28,234 nucleotides of DNA, taken from contig PSRH01000062.1 of NCBI GenBank assembly GCA_003175915.1, positions 1 through 28,234 of the forward strand. Direction: 5' to 3'. The stretch is from Candidatus Melainabacteria bacterium (GTDB lineage Bacteria > Cyanobacteriota > Vampirovibrionia > Obscuribacterales > Obscuribacteraceae). A program made the position numbers and the translations under genes. Below are positions 6,976 to 15,972 of this stretch, piece by piece (positions within the stretch are counted from its first letter, which is position 1; every line of letters begins with the position of its first letter). The notes below the pieces were generated by a model. That model worked only from the letters and a program-made list of their open reading frames with translations. It was not told where the DNA came from and made no database searches.

Positions 6976-9297
6976 TTACCTTTGGTGGCTGGCGATCAGG
7001 CGGGTGACATAGACGAAACGCTCTCGCTCAGCCAGCCCAACACTTTTCAAGCCTTCCCCTGGCTTTGCCCCTTGTTCCAGTACATTTTGGTCAATTTCAA
7101 AGCCATTTGGAAAGCTGTCCCAACCATAGACCAGAGCCGTATTGTGGTTCACCTGATCAAAGACAGAACGTGAACTAGTTAGCTTCAGTGGCGCTGAGGC
7201 AGCAATACATATAAAAGTTTCCGTGCCCGGGTCGCCAGCAAAAGTCATGCCGATCAGCCTACCAGAGCCACCCGGCGAACGCTCCTCGATCCTGTCCGGA
7301 TAGGTGATTTTCACACCCGCGGAGTAAAGTTTGCCTGGCTTATCAGGCTGGGGATAGATCAACTCTGGCGTCGCCTTATCAGTCTGATGGAGCAAATAGA
7401 CATAGCAAGGTTTAAGCACGTCAACATTTAGATATATGGTGTCGCCATTCTTGAAAATTTTGTCAGCTCCCGGTGTTTCCCAGGTACCCAGCTTGGCATT
7501 GGCCTGCTTTACCGAGAGGTTAAGCCAGGGCCGCCGCCCCAAATAGACCCCGGGCGACGCCGCCAAATTGGCCTGCGGCAGCAAGATTAAGCTAGTTAGA
7601 CAGGCAATTATGATGAGCAATCCTAAAACTGCCGAAATCGCTCCCCAGGACCGGGCGGAAGGCTTAGAAAGCATTTCCAAAACCAGGGTTTCCCCGCTTC
7701 CTTTCGAAACTCTCTCAATGGGAATGAGCTCAAAATTACAATTTTCACAAAACTGAGCCGTGTGGAAGCTGCTTAAGCCGCAGCGCGGGCAGTCAAGGTT
7801 GGCTACTTCGACACAGCCGGCCTGTTCCACCGACGGCCTTATGGTCATAAGCGCCTCAGAGCTGGCTAAGGGCAGAAGCGCTGTCACCGACGGCTTCACT
7901 TCCCTTGTAAGCTCTTTAACCATCGCCGCTTCCCCGGAGCGGGACAGGCAATCCATGATCGATTCAACCCAGAGACACTGTTGCAGCACAGGCAGCGACA
8001 CCTCAGGGTTTGAGGGCAATGCCCCTACTTGCATGGCAACGACATAGCCATTTTTGAAGATGGGGCAACCGGCAAATTCGGGCAGCATGGGAAGATTATG
8101 AATCAGTTGATAGGAATCAAAGGCATCTACGGCGCCGAATAATTGCCCATGCTTGATCCCTCTTCTGTATGAGCGTCCGTCTACGACGATGCTCGCCAGC
8201 AAATCGCCCGGTGACAGGCCCAACTGTGGTGCCACCGGCAATGGCAAAATCGGCGCAGTCGCAGAAGCGGACAAGGTTGCTCTAGATTGCATCTGATTAT
8301 CAGACCAATTAACCGGATCGATCCAGGCGCTATCGCTTACTGCCAGCAATTCCAATTCGCAAAGCAACGGCAGTGTCTTGAAAATCGTCTGGTCATCAAG
8401 ATTGACCAGATGCCAGAGGCGAGAGGCCGCTGTCAGGCCATCGGCTACACTCCAGATCAATCTTGCCTCTTCCTGCCAATCTGGCGGAAGACGTTCTAAT
8501 TCTGCTTCCCCCTTCTTGCGAATAAAACAAGGATCGCCAGCCATACCGGCGCGCAACTTCTCCAGTTCATCAAGCCGTCGATATGACTCAATCAATAAAA
8601 CGTCCGGGGCCACCTCGATTTGTTTCCGCGCCAGCCAACTCGGGTCGCCAGCCGAATGGAAGAAAAATTTGTTCTTCAATTTCTGAGCAACCATTTGATA
8701 GACGGCAAGTTCATTTGTCAAATGCCTGTATCTGGCAAAGCGAATCCTGCCCGAATCACAAAAGACTTGGGCGACTGGATAGTTTCTATCATCAACGATG
8801 ATCAGTTCTCCCTGTTTTCTCGCATTGCACAATGTTTGAATCAAGAGCGAGAATTCAATCTCAGCCAAACTACCACTGAGACCCTGCTCCGGGCCGGCAA
8901 AACGAAGGCTGAGGGATTTAACCAGTTCGGCCCGGCGAGCCTCACTTAAATCACTAACTTTATCGTCCAGATAGAGCACCGCGCAGTTGTGATCCTTGAC
9001 GGACTTACTCGAACCAGTGTCCCTTATGGTCTCTTCCACTGTTCTTGCCAAAGAACGTCGTTTGAATTGCGGGTGAAAGACAATTCGCTTCACTGCAAAT
9101 CGCTGCCCTGCTGAAGGAAAGACAATCTCCAGGGCATCGGCGCAGCGCTCGTAGATCACAAGACTTTCCGCCATTGTCGCCACTTTGCCTTCAGCCAGAA
9201 GCCAGGCGCTGGCCAGTACTTGCCGCCGATCGGAGGTGCGATCGACTATCAGTCCAATCGCATTGGCGAAATAATAGGCGTCCTTTCCTTCGCTCAT
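6976..9297 (-). CDS. Degenerate trypsin-like domain with inserted DUF4388, zinc ribbon, TM helix and DUF4384 (pseudo-protease)
   Basis: A 773-residue mosaic membrane protein. Residues 20-115 and 361-450 match by eye the first and second halves of the trypsin-like domain encoded at 24071-25324 (ASAWLLAEGKVATMAES against its VTCGHVV region; LIHNLPMLPEFAGCPIFKNG against its GDSGAPILDG region). All three catalytic positions are changed: His to Glu44, Asp to Asn104, Ser to Ala409. Between the halves, residues about 137-330 look like a DUF4388 (PATAN) domain (GLSGSLAEIEFSLLIQTLC, GELIIVDD, GRIRFARY). Then come a CxxC...CxxC zinc ribbon (Cys503, 506, 517, 520), a membrane helix (551-573) and a DUF4384-like C-terminal domain (about 590-705). 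Its ATG overlaps the caspase gene's stop (ATGA), so translation is coupled. Probably a non-catalytic sensor or scaffold. Confidence 0.82.
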   Translation of the reverse strand: MSEGKDAYYFANAIGLIVDRTSDRRQVLASAWLLAEGKVATMAESLVIYERCADALEIVFPSAGQRFAVKRIVFHPQFKRRSLARTVEETIRDTGSSKSVKDHNCAVLYLDDKVSDLSEARRAELVKSLSLRFAGPEQGLSGSLAEIEFSLLIQTLCNARKQGELIIVDDRNYPVAQVFCDSGRIRFARYRHLTNELAVYQMVAQKLKNKFFFHSAGDPSWLARKQIEVAPDVLLIESYRRLDELEKLRAGMAGDPCFIRKKGEAELERLPPDWQEEARLIWSVADGLTAASRLWHLVNLDDQTIFKTLPLLCELELLAVSDSAWIDPVNWSDNQMQSRATLSASATAPILPLPVAPQLGLSPGDLLASIVVDGRSYRRGIKHGQLFGAVDAFDSYQLIHNLPMLPEFAGCPIFKNGYVVAMQVGALPSNPEVSLPVLQQCLWVESIMDCLSRSGEAAMVKELTREVKPSVTALLPLASSEALMTIRPSVEQAGCVEVANLDCPRCGLSSFHTAQFCENCNFELIPIERVSKGSGETLVLEMLSKPSARSWGAISAVLGLLIIIACLTSLILLPQANLAASPGVYLGRRPWLNLSVKQANAKLGTWETPGADKIFKNGDTIYLNVDVLKPCYVYLLHQTDKATPELIYPQPDKPGKLYSAGVKITYPDRIEERSPGGSGRLIGMTFAGDPGTETFICIAASAPLKLTSSRSVFDQVNHNTALVYGWDSFPNGFEIDQNVLEQGAKPGEGLKSVGLAERERFVYVTRLIASHQR

Positions 9298-11792
9298 TTC
9301 CCTACGTATCTTGTAAAGGCCGCTTTGATCTGGGGATCCGATGGATTTTGCTCGTAAGCCGTCCGCAATTCCTCGTCTCCTGATTTGCGCATACCCAATT
9401 TCTCAATGAGAAGCAAACCCAAACGATAGTGTGCTTCCGAGCAGAGATTATTTAACTGAATCGCATTGCGATAATGTCCTTCAGCTTCCTTATAGTTCTT
9501 AAACGATTGCGCTAACAGCCAACCTAGTTTCGTTTCGTAAAGAGCTGTTTGGGGAGAGAGGGCCAAGGCTTTGACAAGTTCATCATGGGCCTGCGAGGCA
9601 CTAGATTCAGTACCACCTGCCGCCAATACCATACCGAGATAGTAGTGCGCCTCCCCGTTACCAGGTTGAGTCTTGATCGCCGCCTCTAGCTCGCTTTTCG
9701 CTTCGGAGGCACGGTTCATGTTCTCGTAGAAAAGAATCCCGAGATTCAAATGCGCCGAAGCCAGATTGCGATCGATGGCCAAGGCTTTTTTCAGCTCTTC
9801 CTCTGCGCCACTATAATTGTGATAAAGCAGAGCATTGATCCTCGACAAACCAACGTGCGCCTCGGCGTTGCGCGGATCTGCCGCCAGAGCTTTTTTGAAC
9901 TGGCTGTCTGCTTCATCAAACGCTTTATTATAAGTAATCAAAAGATTCCCCAAACCAACATAGGCATCGACCAGGTTCTTGTCGCATTCAATTGCTTTGC
10001 GATACTCCTTCTCTGCTTCATCCGGACGCTTCCGGCAATCACACAAAAAGTCAGCCAGGGCTAAATGCAGGCTACCTTTATCTGGTTGCAATTCAATGGA
10101 TTTGCGGAATTCCTGTTCAGCTTCATCGTAGCGAGCACTTGAACCAGAGAGAATAAAAGCCAACTGGCTGTGAATCTGGGCATTGGCAGGATCAAGCTCC
10201 AGTGCCTTACGCACTTCTGCTTCGCCGCCAGCAGCATCGCTTTTCCGCCGGTATAAATATTGGCCAAGACACAGTCGGGCCTTCCAGTCATCCGCATCCG
10301 ACTCGACTGCTTTTTTAAACAGCGAACCTGCCTCATCGAGTTGGCGGTTCTGAGAATCGAGCAACAGGCCAAGATTGATCATCGCCTCAACGTTCAAGTT
10401 ATTAAGACTCAAGGCCCGCCGATACTCTTGTTCGGCCAGGTCATTACGTTTGAAATTGTGCTCGTTTATATAACCAAGGAGATTGTGGGCGGTAGAACTA
10501 CTTGGGTCGAGGGTAATGGCAATTTGCGCTTGTCTGAGGGCCTCGTCTGCCGTAGCACTGCGCAGACAGGCCCTGCCCAGAAGCTCATGCGCTTGTGACG
10601 AATTGGCATCGTTGATTACGGCGCGTTTTGCCGATTCGAAGGCAAGATCGTAACGTCCCTGGCTATCGTAAACGGTCGCCGCAGCCAGATAGGCATCCAC
10701 TGAGCTGGGGTTGAGTTTTGTCGATATTTCCAGTTCGTGCGCAGCATCCCACAATTTATGTTCACCCTCGAATTGTTTAGCCAGATGCATATGCTGAGCG
10801 TATTCGGATAAATTCAAGGGTGGTTGGTCGGCACCACTACCGCCACCACCCGTCACTGTGAAGGGTGATTGGCGCACCATAGCAGGAGTAATGCCGAGAA
10901 CTAGCTTTGGTCCCACAAAACTGCCGGACATCACTGGCGTCTGCATTTCCCCTTTATCCTTTAAAACGCTCGATTGCACTTTTGACTTCATGCTTTCAAA
11001 GGCTTTGTCAACCGTGACATTGTCCGGATTTTCTTTGAGTGACTCGATCAGGTAGTGCGTAAAATAGCCATTCTGTAAGTTATCTGATTCCCAGGCTCTT
11101 TCAGTTGGCATGCTGGAGGAGATAACCAGAGAGCCTATACCTTGCGCCATTTCTTGCGCGTCAACGTTCGTACGCACAAGTCCCTTATGACCAACCTCGG
11201 CTCCCGCGCCGCTGTAGCACGTATCGAGAACCAATAGAATGCGATTGGTGTGCACCCTCTCTTTGATAATCTGCAAAAGTTGTTTCATCTCTAATCCGGT
11301 AGCGAACAACTTGCTTACCTGCGTGTCATACGCCACCACATAATTGACACCGCGGATATCGGCTCCGGCCGGTGAGCCGTGCGTAGAAAGATAGATAACA
11401 ACCAAATCTCCAGGAGCGGCCGCATGTGGCAGAAATGAATCCCCGATCGAATCCATGATATTGACCTTAGTCGCTTCTTCATTGAGCAGAACTCGGACGT
11501 GGTCGCTCCTGAATTTTCCTGCCTTTGGATCGGTCAGATAATCGGCAAAGTCGCGAGCATCCTTGGCAGAATATTTGAGGGTCGGCACATGCGAGTCGGC
11601 GAACTTGCTGATCCCCACTATCACCGCCCACTTGTCGCCAATCGGCTGGCCACCGGGTAAGGGAGCAGCCTCACTGGTTTGGACAAATAGCCAAACGCTG
11701 GTTGTCAGGAATATGGCGATCAACCAGGATGCTAAGTCCCGTTTTTTTCCTGCATGCCAAGCACCGTTATGACTCAATCCTATGCCTAACAT
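9294..11792 (-). CDS. Secreted caspase-family peptidase with C-terminal TPR array
   Basis: An 832-residue protein. A signal peptide or anchor spans about 19-42 (LASWLIAIFLTTSVWLF, then SEA-A). A caspase-like (peptidase C14) domain covers about 52-300, with catalytic His138 (YLSTHGSP) and Cys192 (LVLDTCYSG). A Gly-rich linker (314-320) leads to roughly fourteen 34-residue TPR repeats (about 335-825) with typical W/L-G-Y-A-P spacing (for example DAYLAAATVYDSQGRYDLAF). Both catalytic residues are intact, so it is probably an active Arg/Lys- or Asp-directed protease whose targets are recruited by the TPRs. It lies in a minus-strand run after a DUF4384 gene (50-base gap) and overlaps the next gene by 4 bases. 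The start codon has no clear Shine-Dalgarno sequence, so it could be slightly downstream. Confidence 0.92.
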   Translation of the reverse strand: MLGIGLSHNGAWHAGKKRDLASWLIAIFLTTSVWLFVQTSEAAPLPGGQPIGDKWAVIVGISKFADSHVPTLKYSAKDARDFADYLTDPKAGKFRSDHVRVLLNEEATKVNIMDSIGDSFLPHAAAPGDLVVIYLSTHGSPAGADIRGVNYVVAYDTQVSKLFATGLEMKQLLQIIKERVHTNRILLVLDTCYSGAGAEVGHKGLVRTNVDAQEMAQGIGSLVISSSMPTERAWESDNLQNGYFTHYLIESLKENPDNVTVDKAFESMKSKVQSSVLKDKGEMQTPVMSGSFVGPKLVLGITPAMVRQSPFTVTGGGGSGADQPPLNLSEYAQHMHLAKQFEGEHKLWDAAHELEISTKLNPSSVDAYLAAATVYDSQGRYDLAFESAKRAVINDANSSQAHELLGRACLRSATADEALRQAQIAITLDPSSSTAHNLLGYINEHNFKRNDLAEQEYRRALSLNNLNVEAMINLGLLLDSQNRQLDEAGSLFKKAVESDADDWKARLCLGQYLYRRKSDAAGGEAEVRKALELDPANAQIHSQLAFILSGSSARYDEAEQEFRKSIELQPDKGSLHLALADFLCDCRKRPDEAEKEYRKAIECDKNLVDAYVGLGNLLITYNKAFDEADSQFKKALAADPRNAEAHVGLSRINALLYHNYSGAEEELKKALAIDRNLASAHLNLGILFYENMNRASEAKSELEAAIKTQPGNGEAHYYLGMVLAAGGTESSASQAHDELVKALALSPQTALYETKLGWLLAQSFKNYKEAEGHYRNAIQLNNLCSEAHYRLGLLLIEKLGMRKSGDEELRTAYEQNPSDPQIKAAFTRYVGK

Positions 11793-11842
11793 CTGTTTGC
11801 ACGTGTTGCGAAAGAGCGTTCATGCCATTGGCTTCTTCAGTG

Positions 11843-12667
11843 CTAAATGTGCTCGAGAGAAACATCAACGGCAAGAACTCCAGAAGGGTCTTTGTAGACT
11901 ACCGTCGTTATACCAGATTCGAAGCTGCTTTTATCAGAGCCCAAATTGGCATCGGCAAGCTTTTCTGAAATGACGGAGTGATGATGTTTAACGGCGACAT
12001 CCTTCGTAAGCGTCTGGTTCTTCGCACCGGTCTTCTTGGCAATTTGCCCAGGGGCCGGCTCATTGTCTTTATGGCCGGCACTTACCTTGGGCAGAGTGCT
12101 CGGTTGCACATAGGAAACAAGAATTTGACTGGGGATCAAGTCCTTGCTCCCGGAAGCGATGGTGGCGACCATGCGAGTCGGTGAAGACTCGGCATTAGGT
12201 GACACGTAGGCGGCTGTATCAATCGGCGTGCGTGAAAGCAAAAGACTGAGCTTCTCAATGCCGGGATTCTGATCGAATTTCAGTTCACCATCCCCGGGCA
12301 AGACATAATCTTTGCCGCGCTGAAGCTTATTTTCCTCGCGCTTTTCCGGATCCGGGAAGAGCACGGCCTGTTCGCCTCTACTGCCGCTTCTCAAAAGAAT
12401 GTAGGCGTAACCATCAATGTTCGGCTTGACATGGAATCTGATTCGATCGCCGCTGTGAAAGGCCGTTTTGTTGTTCACGCGAGTCGTGGTAGCGCCGCGG
12501 TGCAATTCAATCCAATATTGGATACCGGTATTGATGCTTTCATTTGGTCTTTCCAGTTGCGAAAAAAACAAGCCTTTGGCCCCACTGGGTTCGGCTGCCC
12601 CAACAGAGCAGATTTGAAAGCTGCAAATCAGCCAGCTAGCGCAGAGACTTCTAATTAGGGCTTTCAT
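11843..12667 (-). CDS. Secreted DUF4384-domain protein
   Basis: A 274-residue protein with a signal peptide (1-25, cut near VGAA-EP) and a DUF4384 domain at about 49-148 (IQYWIELHRG, FHSGDRIRFHV, DGYAYILLRSGSRGEQAVLFPD, FDQNPGIEKLSLLLS). A Lys/Pro-rich stretch and a conserved tail (DPSGVLAVDVSLEHI) follow. DUF4384 is a beta-rich domain often fused to or encoded beside caspases; its ligand is not known. Residues 49-150 and the tail are closely similar to the C-terminal part of the hydrolase fusion at 16024-17868. AGAGGATAT supplies a good ribosome binding site. The caspase-TPR gene follows after 50 bases. Confidence 0.88.
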   Translation of the reverse strand: MKALIRSLCASWLICSFQICSVGAAEPSGAKGLFFSQLERPNESINTGIQYWIELHRGATTTRVNNKTAFHSGDRIRFHVKPNIDGYAYILLRSGSRGEQAVLFPDPEKREENKLQRGKDYVLPGDGELKFDQNPGIEKLSLLLSRTPIDTAAYVSPNAESSPTRMVATIASGSKDLIPSQILVSYVQPSTLPKVSAGHKDNEPAPGQIAKKTGAKNQTLTKDVAVKHHHSVISEKLADANLGSDKSSFESGITTVVYKDPSGVLAVDVSLEHI

Positions 12668-12718
12668 TTTTATATCCTCTCAAATTCGTTGTGTCCAACT
12701 AATATACCCAAAACTGAT

Positions 12719-13198
12719 TCACTTAGATTGCATAGCCGTCACGTTTACGGTAGTAAACTTACTGCGCTGCATTTTAGAACAAATGATCAATAGCGATGTC
12801 TTATCTTTGCTCGCTTTCAACATATACAGATTGCCATTTCTTTCAGCCGGTGAAGCACTTTCGTTTTTCGGTAAAACAATCGTCCAATCATTGCGGCTAA
12901 GAAAGTTCTGATACCAGGCAAACGGCACACTCGGTTCGTCACCAGTTCTGGTCGTAGCAGTAAGAGCCAATCCATTTGCCGTCGGTACCTGCACAAAATT
13001 GGTGGCCAGGACGTTTCCAGTATAGATCGGCACAGGGAATGCCGGCGCATTATCGAGCTTCTGGTAGCCGGAGAGCTTTCTGCCTGGCGCTCCTTTTTCC
13101 CCATTAGCGGCAAGCCCAGGCGAAATGACAAGCAAGGCCACGGTGAGACCAACTATAGAGGGATTGTTCTTCATTGCTCGATTTAACTTGCTGACCAT
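12719..13198 (-). CDS. Small secreted protein of unknown function
   Basis: About 159 residues from the ATG at 13198, which is preceded by GGAGA at 7 bases. The frame stays open upstream to 13369, but that extension overlaps the TadG-like gene and lacks signal-peptide character, so I reject it. A signal peptide is seen at about 8-31 (NNPSIVGLTVALLVISPGLAA). The mature part has the pattern of a small alpha/beta domain: FPVPIYTGNVL, then a SVPFAWYQNFLSRNDWTI segment typical of proteins where a short helix ending in W follows a beta strand, then a hydrophobic strand TSLLIICSKM. I do not recognise a named family. Position between the TadG-like and DUF4384 genes suggests an envelope partner. Confidence 0.7.
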   Translation of the reverse strand: MVSKLNRAMKNNPSIVGLTVALLVISPGLAANGEKGAPGRKLSGYQKLDNAPAFPVPIYTGNVLATNFVQVPTANGLALTATTRTGDEPSVPFAWYQNFLSRNDWTIVLPKNESASPAERNGNLYMLKASKDKTSLLIICSKMQRSKFTTVNVTAMQSK

Positions 13199-13223
13199 TG
13201 CTCTATCTCCAATCTTTGAACAA

Positions 13224-14804
13224 TCACGGGCAGGCACAGAAGCCAAATAAATACGCCGTCGTCGTCCGGTGAATTTGCATGGTTCCCAGGCAGCCATCAT
13301 ATCCGGTGCCAGGGGTCCAACCTCTCTCGCCATAAAAATCAGTATAGGTGGGATATTCCCAGGCGCCATAACAATCGAGTTCGGTCAAACCAAAATTTGG
13401 TCCGAGCGGGCCTTCCGTCTCAAGAATTTCGTATGTACCGTCCGGTTGGCTGCTCGTCCAGGACGGAGCGGCAGATGCCGGCGTGCATAGAATCGGGGCA
13501 CTGCTCTCGTTGCTGGCTGCATAAATAACAAATTGCTGGTCTGAGGTGGCGCTGGGATCAATGGGGGTGGCCACCAACAGACCAGTAAGGTCCGACGCCT
13601 TATAGCCAGGATGTATCTCCTGTACTCTTTGCAATAAGTAGTCGAACGTCTTTGAACTCATGGGCGGAATCGGAGGCTGGGCGAATAAGGCCGTAAACAG
13701 GGTGGGTCCGGTCAAATACTCATTGCCGCAATACTCCGTACCCCAGATCGTTCCGCATGGCAGTGGATAGGTGAAGCTGGTCTCGACATCGCCAGGCATA
13801 AATGGGTAGTTCGTGCTGTCCATATCAATGCCATCCAGATTCCATTGCAAAGTATTTGCCTGGATGTCGATGCGCACGAATGCCTGGGGCATGGCCATTT
13901 TAAAGATAAGCTGCGGATTGGTTATCACTGCAGCATCCGCCTTTTGTTGGGATTGATTGCTGTTAATCGTTCCACCATGAACAGCAAAGGCATTGGGAAC
14001 TGCGTCTGTCCAGGACAATGGGTCGGCGGCTAGCGTGTTCTCCTGAAAATGATTACCTGCCACCAGATGCGGTTTCTCGCTTACTTTAAAAGGAACGAAC
14101 CAGAAGTTCGACCCGAGTAATTGCACCTGGGTGTACCCGGGCAAGTATTGATTGCCATCTTTGGCAGTAACCAGTTGCAGGCTTGTGGCATCGAATCCAG
14201 ATGGTAACTGAGTCGGATCAACGGCAATGTTACTTTCCGCGCCGCGATCCATAAGAGCTGTTTGCCAATCGCCATCGGCCACCACATCAACATAGGTTTT
14301 GGCGCCCAACATGCGCACCGAGCCGGCCTGAGCGTATGGCTCAAAGAACCCATATAGATTGTTCGCTTGATTGAGCTGTTGCGACAATTGGGTGCTCAGG
14401 TCCTGGGCAGCCTGCTGCAATTGTTGCGCATGAGCGCTGGAAGTCGATGAACTCGAACCTTCAGATTCCATGGCGCTTTCGTTTATGGAGGCAAGTGTTG
14501 CTTTACCCCATACTCTGTCGATGTTTTTCAGTTCAAACTGGCCGTTTGAATCAGCTACATCCATAAATTGTTGTTGATCGCCGGCACTCGGTGATACGGC
14601 GACCGTCAAAGATTGTTTTCCAACATTCAACGCTCCTGATTCGACAGCATTGCGGGTTTCCCTGGCACCACCAAGGATCATGGACATAGTGAACAAACCC
14701 AAACCAATAATTGTTAGAAGTATTCCTAAAACAGCGACTAGACCCAGGGTAATGCCACGCTGGTCGCCCCTCTTGATTCTTGGCTTCCTGACTATCGTCT
14801 TCAT
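13224..14804 (-). CDS. TadG-like (Flp/Tad pilus-associated) protein
   Basis: A 526-residue protein. A basic start is followed by RGITLGLVAVLGILLTIIGLGLF, a membrane helix at residues 18-45, and then the helical ARETRNAVESGALNVGKQSL segment. This is the pattern of the putative Flp pilus-assembly TadE/G-like N-terminal domain, in which the helix lies in the inner membrane and the long domain outside. The remainder (about 60-526) is a large beta-rich, Gln/Ser/Pro-containing extracytoplasmic region with several late Cys residues (GYDGCLGTM, FGFCACP) that may form disulfides. AAGGG precedes the ATG. It sits 18 bases after the second TadE-like gene. Assembly ATPase and prepilin peptidase are not in the window. 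Confidence 0.75.
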   Translation of the reverse strand: MKTIVRKPRIKRGDQRGITLGLVAVLGILLTIIGLGLFTMSMILGGARETRNAVESGALNVGKQSLTVAVSPSAGDQQQFMDVADSNGQFELKNIDRVWGKATLASINESAMESEGSSSSTSSAHAQQLQQAAQDLSTQLSQQLNQANNLYGFFEPYAQAGSVRMLGAKTYVDVVADGDWQTALMDRGAESNIAVDPTQLPSGFDATSLQLVTAKDGNQYLPGYTQVQLLGSNFWFVPFKVSEKPHLVAGNHFQENTLAADPLSWTDAVPNAFAVHGGTINSNQSQQKADAAVITNPQLIFKMAMPQAFVRIDIQANTLQWNLDGIDMDSTNYPFMPGDVETSFTYPLPCGTIWGTEYCGNEYLTGPTLFTALFAQPPIPPMSSKTFDYLLQRVQEIHPGYKASDLTGLLVATPIDPSATSDQQFVIYAASNESSAPILCTPASAAPSWTSSQPDGTYEILETEGPLGPNFGLTELDCYGAWEYPTYTDFYGERGWTPGTGYDGCLGTMQIHRTTTAYLFGFCACP

Positions 14805-14822
14805 CTTGCAAACCCTTAGTGC

Positions 14823-15317
14823 TTAGCTATTGGCGTCGTCGGGATTCTCAAGCGGTCTTTCGCTCGTGAAATTGATCGTGATTGGAGCGGTGAAACCGGG
14901 GATACCTGGAAAGATTGGCACACAAATCAAGGGGCGGGTCGTAATCGTAGTGCTCAACACTATATTTTTGTCTTGAACACCATTGGTTTCCAGCTGTCCG
15001 TCGGTATAGGTAACGGAGGTTAGCGGATCACCGACGATTGGAACGAAACGGCCAAGGCCATTCAATTGCCATTGCTGGGGGATGCCATACATAACCAGGC
15101 CGGTCGGGTCAGTGGCTTCAGACTTGGGCACGGCGGCACATTGACATGTCTGAAAGTAGTTAAGAGTAAAGCCGCAACCGTAGACAAAGCTCAAGCTGAT
15201 CAAGTCAAGAAGCGGGAAGAAAACACCGATAAACAGCAGGTAAAGGGCCGGTCCGAATTCATTGAGGAATGCTCCCCTGGCTGTTCTAAGATTTGCCTTT
15301 CGGCTCCGTCTATTCAT
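14823..15317 (-). CDS. TadE-like pseudopilin-type membrane protein
   Basis: A 164-residue protein. It has a basic N-terminus, the sequence ARGAFLNEFGPALYLLFIGVFFPLLDLISLS (membrane helix about 22-44, with Glu in the pseudopilin-like position before the helix), then a Cys-containing stretch and a beta-rich outer domain (about 75-164). The pattern matches TadE-type minor pseudopilins, which belong to tight-adherence pili, although the match is only to the N-terminal signature. It lies between a second TadE-like gene (72 bases upstream) and the TadG-like gene (18 bases downstream), which supports the call. Confidence 0.7.
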   Translation of the reverse strand: MNRRSRKANLRTARGAFLNEFGPALYLLFIGVFFPLLDLISLSFVYGCGFTLNYFQTCQCAAVPKSEATDPTGLVMYGIPQQWQLNGLGRFVPIVGDPLTSVTYTDGQLETNGVQDKNIVLSTTITTRPLICVPIFPGIPGFTAPITINFTSERPLENPDDANS

Positions 15318-15389
15318 TTTCGTATCCCAATTTGGCTCATCCTTCTTACGTTTATTTCGACCAGGAAAGCGGAAATATTAGGAGGGTTT

Positions 15390-15839
15390 TTAAAGGGTGG
15401 AGGGGACTCCCACTATGGCTTCGGTATGTTGAGCGTTGAAGGTAACATAGTTTGGCAAACCGGGGACGCCGCAAGGCACTTTCACATTCATGCTGGTGAT
15501 CACGGTGACGCTTTCTTTAGTTAAGTAATCAAACTTCACCAACGATACAGCCGGAATCATGTTGGATGTGCGGAAATCCCCGACCACACCTGTAGCGGCC
15601 AGGTTTGCCGAAGCCATATCTTGCTGGTTGGCTGCAGCTCTGGCGGCGTTGCGAGCCAGGGTATCGTTGCAGGAGTTAACCAGCACGGCAAATATAAGAT
15701 CCAATACAAAGAACGAGATCGTTATAAGGATTGATGCCCCAATGGCAACTGAAACTAGCGCTTCACCTTTTGCCTTGCGGTTTGCTTTAAGCTGTACCTT
15801 AGTTTGGTTTTTTAGCGATCGTCCTTGGCGAGCATTCAT
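15390..15839 (-). CDS. TadE-like pseudopilin
   Basis: A 149-residue protein, first gene of the seven-gene minus-strand run. A long basic leader (1-25) precedes GEALVSVAIGASILITISFFVLDLIFAV (membrane helix about 26-52) and the amphipathic NDTLARNAARAAANQQ helix, the classical TadE arrangement. A small C-terminal beta domain follows (FDYLTKESVTVITSMNV). GGAG lies upstream of the ATG. TadE proteins are processed by the prepilin peptidase and help assemble Tad/Flp pili; here they are cotranscribed with protease genes rather than with the Tad machinery. Confidence 0.75.
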   Translation of the reverse strand: MNARQGRSLKNQTKVQLKANRKAKGEALVSVAIGASILITISFFVLDLIFAVLVNSCNDTLARNAARAAANQQDMASANLAATGVVGDFRTSNMIPAVSLVKFDYLTKESVTVITSMNVKVPCGVPGLPNYVTFNAQHTEAIVGVPSTL

Positions 15840-15900
15840 TGTCGTTTCTCCTCACTGGCGGTCTGCTCGTGTTTCCAAAGCCATCAACCGCCTCGGGAAA

Positions 15901-15946
15901 AAAATTAGGCGGCTCCTATAAAATTGATAATCTTCCTCCTAATTTT
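15901..15946. promoter_or_regulatory. Inverted repeat in the divergent intergenic region
   Basis: AAAATTAGG (15901-15909) and CCTAATTTT (15938-15946) are exact reverse complements. With one mismatch the arms extend to 12 bases (GG at 15911-15912 pairs with CC at 15935-15936). The spacer is 22 bases. It lies in the 184-bp region between the TadE-like gene (minus) and the hydrolase-DUF4384 gene (plus), so one regulator could act on both transcription units. I found no convincing -35/-10 pair here. Confidence 0.4.
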
Positions 15947-15972
15947 GCTCGTCCATTAAGTAAGGAGGTATA

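Noticed and set aside
9294..11792. Tandem DNA repeats in the TPR-coding region
   Set aside because: The periodicity is at protein level (34-residue units); the DNA units are too diverged to be a recent repeat array.
13199..13369. Longer N-terminus for the small secreted protein ending at 12719
   Set aside because: The extension overlaps the TadG-like gene, carries no signal-peptide pattern, and has no ribosome binding site; the ATG at 13198 has GGAGA at good distance and gives a clean signal peptide.
15066..15524. A 152-codon open frame on the plus strand
   Set aside because: It runs antisense across the two TadE-like genes, has no ribosome binding site, and its product has no recognisable pattern, while the minus-strand frames have clear membrane signatures.
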